Part shown: one piece after another, positions 1 through 5,514 of the stretch
How positions within the stretch are numbered: position 1 is the stretch's first letter
Layout: each line of letters opens with the position of its first letter
Assembly (NCBI GenBank): GCA_938038035.1
Contig: CALHQV010000346.1
Location: 1-8,646, forward strand
Length of the DNA: 8,646 bases
Origin: an uncultured Gemella sp.
GTDB taxonomy: Bacteria; Bacillota; Bacilli; Staphylococcales; Gemellaceae
Direction: 5' to 3'
Program-made: the position numbers and the translations under genes
Notes under the pieces: generated by a model
Database searches by the model: none
What the model was told of the DNA's origin: nothing
Seen by the model: only the letters and a program-made list of their open reading frames with translations

Positions 1-90
1 TATAAAAGCAACTACTAATCTTCTTGTATTTTTTTTAATCCAGTTATTGTATTTTGTTTGTAATTCGGCTCTTTTTATCTCTATATCCAT
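1..90 (-). CDS. N-terminus of an unidentified protein, cut by the window edge
   Basis: Reading leftward from an ATG at 90-88, 30 codons are open to the window edge, giving a peptide that begins MDIEIKRAELQTKY and ends RRLVVAFI. The start is supported by a GGAGGT SD at 102-97, six bases before the ATG, and by a good sigma-A-type promoter further upstream. The first 24 or so residues are polar and basic. The last visible ones turn hydrophobic after two arginines, which would fit the start of a membrane segment, but this cannot be confirmed from 30 residues. The gene is divergent from ytpQ; in Bacillus the neighbour upstream of ytpQ is ytpP, a thioredoxin-like gene on the same strand. This peptide shows no thioredoxin feature. 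I do not recognise the family. Confidence 0.6.
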   Translation of the reverse strand, partial: MDIEIKRAELQTKYNNWIKKNTRRLVVAFI

Positions 91-118
91 AAAAAAACCT
101 CCGAAGTATATATATAAA

Positions 119-147
119 ATTATAACAAAATAAAAGAAAAGCTGCAA
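119..147 (-). promoter_or_regulatory. Promoter of the leftward edge gene (extended -10)
   Basis: On the minus strand TTGCAG (147-142) is followed after 17 bases by TATAAT (124-119), with a TGT triplet directly before the -10 box, which makes an extended -10 element. The -35 box matches TTGACA in only its first three bases. The predicted start of transcription is around 112, leaving a short leader with the GGAGGT SD at 102-97. Confidence 0.6.
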
Positions 148-203
148 TAAAATATATATTGTGTAAAATAGTGAATAATATTTGTATATATTGCTTAATT
201 ATG

Positions 204-233
204 TTGATTGAATGCGAATAAATATGGTATAAT
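204..233 (+). promoter_or_regulatory. Promoter of the ytpQ-ytpR unit (extended -10)
   Basis: TTGATT (204-209) and TATAAT (228-233) are separated by 18 bases, and a TGG triplet immediately precedes the -10 box (extended -10). Transcription should start near 240, giving a leader of about 30 bases before the ytpQ start at 269. No other promoter of this quality is visible before ytpR or the acidic-protein gene, so all three genes are probably read from here. Confidence 0.65.
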
Positions 234-247
234 TAAGTTGCCATATT
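221..247. repeat. Short inverted repeat flanking the ytpQ -10 box
   Basis: AATATGG (221-227) and CCATATT (241-247) are perfect 7-base inverted arms separated by 13 bases. The left arm contains the TG of the extended -10 and the right arm lies at the predicted transcription start. The arrangement would suit a repressor site, but in such AT-rich DNA a 7-base repeat can arise by chance. Confidence 0.3.
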
Positions 248-268
248 ATACACAAAATAGGAGGCATT

Positions 269-1069
269 ATGTCTTATTCAAGAGATTATATATTTGAAAA
301 AATAATAGAAAAACTACCTACTTTAAAAATTCATGAGAGGCGAGAAAAAGAAAGCAGTGTTTTTATTTTAGAATATGAAAATCGCCGTGCTAAGATTGAT
401 ATAGATAGTTTTGTAAGGAAGCTAGGAGATAAGAAAACTAGCGAAAGTGATAAGAAGATAGAAGAATTTGTTTACTACATAGTAGGAAACTTCAATGCAC
501 AAAAAAAACTTTCTATAGATGAAATAACTGAGGGTGAATTATTGGAAAATATTTTTCCAGTGGTTAGAGCTAGTAGTTTTAACAAAGATAATGAGAAAAA
601 TCTTGTTAGCTTTGATCATACAAATGAAACTAGAATATATTTAGCTTATGATTTTAAAGATGGTTATAAATTATTAGATGGTAGTTTTTTAAGTAGATTT
701 TCTAAAACTGAAGAAGAATTTTTAGGGTTTGCTAAAGATAATTTAGAAAAACTACCACTTAAGTATAATGTGGATGAAGTTGCAGGAAATAAATTCTATT
801 TCCTAAATGCGAAAGACGGTTACGATGGGGCGAGAATAATCGATAAAAATGTCTTGAATTACTTTTATGATAAAATAGGTGATTCATTCTATGTAGGTTT
901 ACCTCATCAAGATACATTGATAATTGCAGATGTACAGAATAAGCAAGGACTAGAAATTTTACAAAAAATGATGGTGCATTTTTTTACAGAAGGACTAGTA
1001 CCGATAACAACAATAACGTTTAAATACGATGGAAAAGAACTAGAGAGTTATTTTATTTTTGTAGAATAA
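269..1069 (+). CDS. ytpQ: YtpQ-family protein (DUF1444)
   Basis: A complete 266-residue protein of the DUF1444/YtpQ family, whose biochemical role is not established. Recognition rests on family-typical blocks: ENIFPVVRASSF (about 93-104), a middle block around TRIYLAYDF, the VAGNKFYFLNAKDGYDGARII stretch (about 170-190), and a C-terminal block VGLPHQDTLIIADV followed by an IFVE end. No signal peptide or membrane segment is present, so it should be cytoplasmic. The length is normal for the family. An AGGAGG SD at 259-264 sits four bases before the ATG, and the promoter lies just upstream. It is the first gene of a unit with ytpR 36 bases downstream, the same order as in Bacillus and Staphylococcus. 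The family call is firm; function is unknown. Confidence 0.9.
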   Translation: MSYSRDYIFEKIIEKLPTLKIHERREKESSVFILEYENRRAKIDIDSFVRKLGDKKTSESDKKIEEFVYYIVGNFNAQKKLSIDEITEGELLENIFPVVRASSFNKDNEKNLVSFDHTNETRIYLAYDFKDGYKLLDGSFLSRFSKTEEEFLGFAKDNLEKLPLKYNVDEVAGNKFYFLNAKDGYDGARIIDKNVLNYFYDKIGDSFYVGLPHQDTLIIADVQNKQGLEILQKMMVHFFTEGLVPITTITFKYDGKELESYFIFVE

Positions 1070-1105
1070 CTTTAAAAATTAAAATTAAGTATAGGAGAGA
1101 GAGTC

Positions 1106-1711
1106 ATGTTATTTTTTTACAATAAGAAAATGTTAGGAGAAACATTATTAATTACTATTCAAAGTAAGGAAGAGGTAACATACGAGGACAAGAAGAATAT
1201 TACACTAATTAAAGATGAGAATGGAGCTTTAGTTGGACTAAATATTTTCAATGTTGAGAACTTAAAATTAGATGGAGAAGGAAGTATCGATTTAACAGAA
1301 GATCAAAAAGAAATCCTTCAAAAACGATTAGAAAAAAATGGAATCAAAATTGACCTAGAAGGTAATAATGATGAGTTCTTCGTAGTTGGGGAAGTTTTAA
1401 GTTGTGAAAAACACCCAGATGCAGATAAATTAAAAGTAACAGAAGTAAAAGTTAATGAAGAAGAAACACTACAAATCGTATGTGGAGCTCCAAACGTAGA
1501 AGCAGGACAAAAGGTAGTAGTAGCTCTAAGTGGAGCAATGATGCCAAGTGGTCTATTAATTAAAAAATCAAAACTACGTGGAGTAGAATCAAATGGTATG
1601 CTATGTTCAAAACGAGAGCTAGGTTTACCACAAGAAGAAGGGAGAGGTATTTTAGTATTAGATGCAGATACTAAAGTAGGAACTCGTGTGAAAGATTTGA
1701 ATCTTAAATAA
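1106..1711 (+). CDS. ytpR: YtpR-family tRNA-binding-domain (OB-fold) protein
   Basis: This 201-residue protein has two parts. Residues 1 to about 88 form the small N-terminal domain usual in YtpR (DUF4479-like), and residues 91 to 199 are an EMAP-II/Trbp111-type OB fold, as found at the N-terminus of the phenylalanyl-tRNA synthetase beta chain. Diagnostic motifs are HPDADKLKV (103-111), QIVCGAPNV (123-131), KLRGVESNGMLCS (156-168) and a closing GTRV. Family members are thought to bind tRNA or similar structured RNA, but the cellular role is not settled. The protein is cytoplasmic and of normal family length. AGGAGA at 1093-1098 precedes the ATG by seven bases. A second Met at residue 9 has no better SD. 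It follows ytpQ and precedes the acidic-protein gene by 23 bases, so the three are very likely co-transcribed. Confidence 0.92.
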   Translation: MLFFYNKKMLGETLLITIQSKEEVTYEDKKNITLIKDENGALVGLNIFNVENLKLDGEGSIDLTEDQKEILQKRLEKNGIKIDLEGNNDEFFVVGEVLSCEKHPDADKLKVTEVKVNEEETLQIVCGAPNVEAGQKVVVALSGAMMPSGLLIKKSKLRGVESNGMLCSKRELGLPQEEGRGILVLDADTKVGTRVKDLNLK

Positions 1712-1720
1712 AATCTAATT

Positions 1721-1728
1721 AGGAGGTG
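1721..1728 (+). promoter_or_regulatory. Near-perfect Shine-Dalgarno before the acidic-protein gene
   Basis: AGGAGGTG lies six bases before the ATG at 1735 and is an eight-base match to the anti-SD end of 16S rRNA. It fixes the start codon and predicts strong translation of the 882-residue protein. Confidence 0.85.
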
Positions 1729-1734
1729 TAAAAT

Positions 1735-4383
1735 ATGGTGAATTGGAAAAAGTGGTTTTTAGAAGAAGATGAAGATGAGATATACGAAGAAGGTACAGCT
1801 AAAAAAGAGAAAAAAGATGATTTAGCTGAACGTAGGGAAAAAAGAGCTGAGAATAGAAGAAAAGAGAGAGTTTATCTTGATGAAGAAGAGGATTTCGAAA
1901 TAGATTTTAGTTCTAATAAAACAAAAAAATCATTCGATGAGGAAGAAGTAAGTTCACGACGTGGTACAAGAAGACGTGATGAAAAGGAACTTGAGAAATT
2001 TGAAAATTATGAAGAAGTTAATCTTGATGATTTTGAAGTAGATAACTACGATGACTTTCAAGATTACGAAGATGACTACGAAGAAGAATTAGAACAAGAG
2101 AAGAAATCTAAAAAAGAAAATGGCTTTATTTCTAAATTTAAAGGATTATTCAGCTCTAATAAAAAAGAAGATGAAGAATTCTTAGATGATGAATATCTAG
2201 ATGAAGAAGATGAAGACGATGATGAAGCTGAGGACTATAAAACATATCTAGAACGTCAGAAACGAGAACAAAGAGAAAAATCTAGAGTAGCTGAAAAAAA
2301 ATATGATGAGTCTGATTATGAAGACGAAGAAGATTATGAAGAAGAAAATGAGAAAAAAGTAGGATTCTTCTCAAGACTGAAAGACAAATTGTTCAATGTA
2401 AGTGACGATGAAATTGATCAAGAGGAATTAGATGCAGTATTAGATGATTTCGAAGAAGAATTAGAAGAAGAGAAAAAATCTGATAAGAAAAAATCTCAAT
2501 TTAAAGAAGAAAAAGTTGAAGAAATAGTTATAGAAGAAAATGAAGATGAGTTAGAAATTGAGTTTGTAGAAGAAGAAAAAGAACAAAAAGCTACACCTGA
2601 ATTCGAGGAAATTGATATTACAGTATATGAAGAAAAAGAAGAAGTAGCACCTGTAGGAAAAGTAACAGACATAGGTGATGCTTTGAAAAAACTTGGAGTG
2701 GAAAATTCTGAAATCCGCGATGTTGATATCTTTGATGAAAATCCGCCGAGAAGAACGCACCCAACACTTGCAGCTGTAAGAACTAAGAGACTGAAACAAG
2801 ATCATAAGATTGATGCTCTTGGAGATAGTGTAGTGCTAGGTAAAGACAGTAGTGAGTTGAAAGAAGAAGTAGCAAGTTCATTCAAAGGACAAACCAAAGA
2901 AGAAACTCCAGTTCAAGAAGAAAGAGTTACTAAGAATAGAGAAGCACGAAGAGAATTTGAAGAAAACTTCAATACACTTGAGAGAAGAAGTGATAAAATC
3001 GAAAAAGATAATCCTCTATACACTAAGAAAAATGAAAAATTAGATGGTATTTTCGATGAAATTCGTGCTAAAGAAAGCAAAGTCTATGAAAAAGAAACTC
3101 CTGAACTTGAAGTTAGAGAACTTGATGCAGAAGGAAGTCGTCGTGAAAAACTTAAATATACTTCTGTACATGATGTTCTAGAAGGTGCCGATGATTTATT
3201 TGAAGATGATATCGACAGAGTTAGTAAAAAACTTGTAGGTGACAGATTTGAAGAAAGTCAAGAAGCAACAGAAGATGTAGAAAACTTCAGAAAAGGTTTA
3301 TACGAAGGTAAAAAAGCAGACAGTTCACAAGAAAGAACAGCATTAGATGAGCTAATCGAGACTGAAAATATAGATGTTTCACCGAAAAAAGAAGAAACTC
3401 TACCGGAAATCGAAGAACTAAATGAAAATCTAGAAGATTTAAGAAAAGACAAGAAAGAAGAGTCTTATGTTGATTTAGTTCAAGAAGCGGCTAAGATAGA
3501 AGATATCGAAGTTGAAGACTATGAAGAACTTAAAGAAGTTAAAAAAGATAGATTATCAGGTTATAGTGATTACCACTTAGATGAAGAGGAAATCGAAGAA
3601 CTTGAAGAGCAAAATTACCTTGAAGAGTCAGCAGATTCAGTGAATATTGATAGCTTATTAAGAGAGGTTTCACCAAATAATAAAGTTGTTAAAGTTACTA
3701 ATGACGTAGATAAATTCACTGATGAGAAAGTCGCTCCTAAGGAAGTTGCTCAGAAGAGACTAGAAGACGTTAAAGTTCATCAAGAAGTAAAAGAAGATGA
3801 TGAAGTGGAACGTGGAATAGATTATACAGAAAAATTATATAGTAATGATGTTTCTGAATACTTCGATAAAGGTAATGGTACTAAACTAGGGGAATATAAA
3901 ACAGTTGATTACGGGTATAGGCCTGTAAGTAAAGAGAAAATAGAAAATAATCAAAAAATACTTGATGCTATTTTTGAAAAATACTCTTCATCAGGATTAT
4001 CGGCATCAACTAAATCGGTAACGAGCCAAATGATGAGTTCGAATACTATTACACCAAAAACTCGCAACGTAGGTAAATTCAAACCATCACCGGTTTACTC
4101 ATCTGTATATGGTTCAGCAACACGAAACACTACGGAGAGTTCAAATAAACAGGTAGGTATATCAACTACAGGACTATCTATTAATGAGCCTGTAAAAACT
4201 ACTCAAGAAGTAAAGAAAACTGAAAAACAATCAGTAGAAAAAAAGGTAGAAGCTAAAAAAGTAGAAAATCCAGTGCAAAGTAATGTAAGCATCTATAAAG
4301 AAATAGCTTCACAAGAGGAGACTGTTTGGAATATAGGTTCATCAAAACGTGTGCCTAAAAATAAGGTAAAAAGTAAAAAATAA
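1735..4383 (+). CDS. Large acidic disordered protein in the sftA position, lacking the FtsK motor
   Basis: An 882-residue protein dominated by Glu, Asp and Lys, with long acidic runs (about 90-280, 590-640), predicted to be mostly disordered or charged helix. No membrane segment, signal peptide, Walker motif or enzyme signature is visible. Visible landmarks: an aromatic-basic start (MVNWKKWF), two similar patches at 129-140 and 208-220 (ISKFKGLF and FFSRLKDKLF), a less acidic island at about 331-370 containing NPPRRTHPTLAAVRTKR, a Ser/Thr-rich section at 750-815 with FKPSPVYSSVYG (782-793), and a basic C-terminal tail. In Bacillus and Staphylococcus the gene after ytpR is sftA, whose FtsK/SpoIIIE motor follows a long acidic disordered region starting with a similar Trp-aromatic-Lys patch. 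I infer this is a homologue of that N-terminal region without the motor. It ends at TAA followed directly by TAG, then a terminator. An unrelated scaffold protein is possible. Confidence 0.8.
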   Translation: MVNWKKWFLEEDEDEIYEEGTAKKEKKDDLAERREKRAENRRKERVYLDEEEDFEIDFSSNKTKKSFDEEEVSSRRGTRRRDEKELEKFENYEEVNLDDFEVDNYDDFQDYEDDYEEELEQEKKSKKENGFISKFKGLFSSNKKEDEEFLDDEYLDEEDEDDDEAEDYKTYLERQKREQREKSRVAEKKYDESDYEDEEDYEEENEKKVGFFSRLKDKLFNVSDDEIDQEELDAVLDDFEEELEEEKKSDKKKSQFKEEKVEEIVIEENEDELEIEFVEEEKEQKATPEFEEIDITVYEEKEEVAPVGKVTDIGDALKKLGVENSEIRDVDIFDENPPRRTHPTLAAVRTKRLKQDHKIDALGDSVVLGKDSSELKEEVASSFKGQTKEETPVQEERVTKNREARREFEENFNTLERRSDKIEKDNPLYTKKNEKLDGIFDEIRAKESKVYEKETPELEVRELDAEGSRREKLKYTSVHDVLEGADDLFEDDIDRVSKKLVGDRFEESQEATEDVENFRKGLYEGKKADSSQERTALDELIETENIDVSPKKEETLPEIEELNENLEDLRKDKKEESYVDLVQEAAKIEDIEVEDYEELKEVKKDRLSGYSDYHLDEEEIEELEEQNYLEESADSVNIDSLLREVSPNNKVVKVTNDVDKFTDEKVAPKEVAQKRLEDVKVHQEVKEDDEVERGIDYTEKLYSNDVSEYFDKGNGTKLGEYKTVDYGYRPVSKEKIENNQKILDAIFEKYSSSGLSASTKSVTSQMMSSNTITPKTRNVGKFKPSPVYSSVYGSATRNTTESSNKQVGISTTGLSINEPVKTTQEVKKTEKQSVEKKVEAKKVENPVQSNVSIYKEIASQEETVWNIGSSKRVPKNKVKSKK
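2119..2397 (+). repeat. Two copies of a basic-amphipathic patch followed by an acidic run
   Basis: Within the acidic protein, NGFISKFKGLFSS (residues 129-141) and VGFFSRLKDKLFNVS (residues 209-223) share the pattern G-F-(I/F)-S-(K/R)-x-K-x-L-F and are each followed by an Asp/Glu-rich run. The extreme N-terminus (WKKWFLEEDEDE) is a looser third version. The coordinates span from the first to the end of the second copy. The pattern resembles the membrane-contacting amphipathic segments at the N-terminus of proteins such as FtsY; that functional reading is inference. Confidence 0.5.
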
Positions 4384-4389
4384 TAGTTC

Positions 4390-4422
4390 AAAAAGGAGGT
4401 GAGATAAGTTCACCTCCTTTTT
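4390..4422 (+). terminator. Strong terminator hairpin after the acidic-protein gene, with an SD in its stem
   Basis: AAAAAGGAGGTGA (4390-4402) pairs perfectly over 13 bases with TCACCTCCTTTTT (4410-4422) around a seven-base loop. The descending arm ends in five T residues, so this is a good intrinsic terminator placed seven bases after the TAA. The ascending arm contains a full SD sequence and the descending arm equals the anti-SD sequence of 16S rRNA. Confidence 0.8.
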
Positions 4423-4472
4423 GGAATTTGTTGTTAAATTTGATGAATGGAAAAAATCATAAATCAAATAAG

Positions 4473-4504
4473 ATAAGCTTCAAGAAAAATATTTTGAAGC
4501 TTAT
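4473..4504. terminator. Bidirectional hairpin between the acidic-protein gene and the regulator gene
   Basis: ATAAGCTTCAA (4473-4483) and TTGAAGCTTAT (4494-4504) form an 11-bp stem. On the plus strand it runs into a T tract at 4504-4508. On the minus strand it begins two bases past the stop of the RpiR-family gene and is followed by a T-rich stretch. It most likely ends the regulator transcript and backs up the terminator at 4390-4422. Confidence 0.65.
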
Positions 4505-4506
4505 TT

Positions 4507-5277
4507 TTAATCAATTACATATTCTCCGGGACTGATAGTGTTAACGATAGTTTCAAACAAAATAATTCCAACTACGCTTAGCATTAATCGAGAACGAATT
4601 TTTTTTCTATTTTTTGGAGCGTCATAGACTTTAATCAAATGATCACTCATTTTAGCTAGAGGACTATTCGCGAGACTCGTTATAGACAAAATAGTAGTAC
4701 CGTTTTGTTTAGCTTCTAAAACACAATCATTGATAACCGTAGTATCTCCGCTAAGAGAAAATACTAATAGGACATCATCTTTTTTACAGATATCAGGGAT
4801 TCTTTTAATAGAATAGTGCTCAAAATAATCGTTTGACCAAAGATTAATTAGTTTAAGTTTTCTATTAAAATCACTCATGACCATGTAACTAGAACCACTA
4901 CCAATGCAAAAAATACGGCGAGCATTGATAATTTTTTCTGCAAAAATATTGAAATCATCTTGATTTAGTATAGACATTGTCCTAGAAAATTCAACACTAA
5001 GCTGTTCTTTTAAAGAAAGGAAGGTAGAGGATGTCGAGTTTTTATTATTTTTAGATAGCTCCTTGCTCATTTTTAAATCGTATTTTAAATCGATAAAAGT
5101 ATTATAACCTAATTTTTTACAAGCACGAATTACTGTAGAAGATGAAACAAGAACAGCCTGATTGATTTCTTTTAGGGTTGTGTGTTCAATATTATCTTGC
5201 TTCATTAGATAATCTATAGCTTGTTGTTCTGAAATAGATAGTTTATCATAGTTATTTTTTAAATTGTCAAAAAACAT
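4507..5277 (-). CDS. RpiR/MurR-family transcriptional regulator (HTH + SIS)
   Basis: A complete 256-residue RpiR-family regulator. Residues 1-77 form the N-terminal HTH: the SISEQQAIDYLM helix, then VSSSTVIRACKKLGY as the recognition segment. Residues about 105-240 form a SIS phosphosugar-binding domain, with the strand-loop CIGSGSS (124-130) and the loop SLSGDT (174-179) that normally holds the phosphate of a sugar ligand. The length is slightly short but within the family range. The start is supported by GGAGGT at 5288-5283, five bases before the ATG. It is divergent from a PTS permease operon and very probably controls it, with a sugar phosphate made by the permease as effector. RpiR-type regulators next to alpha-glucoside EIICB genes are known, for example MalR with MalB in Fusobacterium. 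Whether this one represses or activates cannot be read from the sequence. Confidence 0.9.
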   Translation of the reverse strand: MFFDNLKNNYDKLSISEQQAIDYLMKQDNIEHTTLKEINQAVLVSSSTVIRACKKLGYNTFIDLKYDLKMSKELSKNNKNSTSSTFLSLKEQLSVEFSRTMSILNQDDFNIFAEKIINARRIFCIGSGSSYMVMSDFNRKLKLINLWSNDYFEHYSIKRIPDICKKDDVLLVFSLSGDTTVINDCVLEAKQNGTTILSITSLANSPLAKMSDHLIKVYDAPKNRKKIRSRLMLSVVGIILFETIVNTISPGEYVID

Positions 5278-5292
5278 AAGTTACCTCCAAGA

Positions 5293-5303
5293 GTAAAATT
5301 TAC
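5293..5303. promoter_or_regulatory. Probable RpiR operator, regulator-gene side
   Basis: GTAAAATTTAC is an 11-base palindrome just five bases upstream of the regulator's SD, in its predicted 5' leader. It is a near-copy of the palindrome at 5394-5407. A protein bound here would block elongation or initiation of the regulator gene, which fits autoregulation. The assignment to the RpiR protein is inference from position and repetition. Confidence 0.45.
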
Positions 5304-5337
5304 CAGTCGATTTCCTTTTCTTTACTCAGTATTATGT

Positions 5338-5346
5338 ATCATAACA
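5338..5346 (-). promoter_or_regulatory. Likely -10 region of the regulator gene
   Basis: On the minus strand TGTTATGAT (5346-5338) is an extended -10 element (TATGAT with TG one base upstream). At 17-base spacing the -35 position reads TTTTAT, a weak match. CATAAT at 5336-5331 is an alternative -10. Predicted transcription starts near 5331. Confidence 0.45.
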
Positions 5347-5393
5347 TAAAAAATTAGAAAATAAAAGCTATTTTAAAAAGGTTTACATAGTAT

Positions 5394-5407
5394 AGTAAAA
5401 TTTTACT
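5394..5407. promoter_or_regulatory. Probable RpiR operator, permease-gene side
   Basis: AGTAAAATTTTACT is a perfect 14-base palindrome and shares AGTAAAATTT with the site at 5292-5301. A further inverted pair, TTTAC (5382-5386) and GTAAA (5395-5399), overlaps it. Its centre is about 75 bases upstream of the permease -10 box. That is distant for simple occlusion and would fit either activation or looping with the second site. Confidence 0.5.
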
Positions 5408-5453
5408 GAATTAGTAATTAATTACAAAGGAAGAAATTTTTAGGCAAAACAGA

Positions 5454-5467
5454 AAAAATCGTTTTCA
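5454..5467 (-). promoter_or_regulatory. Candidate cre (CcpA) site upstream of the PTS operon
   Basis: On the minus strand TGAAAACGATTTTT matches 12 of 14 positions of the Gram-positive consensus TGWAARCGYTWNCW, including the central CG. It lies across the -35 position of the permease promoter (-10 at 5475-5480), so bound CcpA would be expected to repress. Sugar PTS operons of Bacillota are commonly controlled this way. Confidence 0.55.
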
Positions 5468-5471
5468 AATC

Positions 5472-5480
5472 TGATATAAT
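5472..5480 (+). promoter_or_regulatory. Extended -10 promoter of the PTS operon
   Basis: TGATATAAT is a perfect extended -10 element. At 17-base spacing the -35 position (5452-5457) reads GAAAAA, so no real -35 box is present. That suggests dependence on the TG motif or on an activator. The leader to the ATG at 5515 is short, with AAGGAGA at 5501-5507. Confidence 0.6.
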
Positions 5481-5514
5481 ATGGCTATAAAAAATAATAA
5501 AAGGAGAAAAGGTA

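Noticed and set aside
2551..2805. 84-codon open frame on the minus strand inside the acidic-protein gene
   Set aside because: It is the reverse shadow of a Glu/Lys-rich gene, giving a Phe/Tyr/Ser-rich nonsense peptide, and it has no SD or promoter.
3258..3452. 64-codon minus-strand frame in the same gene
   Set aside because: Ser/Phe-rich shadow of GAA/GAT-rich coding sequence with no start signals.
1735..4383. Acidic protein as a recent nonsense-truncated sftA pseudogene
   Set aside because: The coding frame is clean over 882 codons, ends with a TAA followed by TAG and a proper terminator, and no motor-coding remnant is visible between 4384 and 4506.
4443..4535. Possible 30-codon rightward ORF after the SD-containing hairpin
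   Set aside because: The ATG at 4443 is over 40 bases from the SD, the frame runs through the second hairpin and into the antisense of the regulator gene, and the peptide is not convincing.
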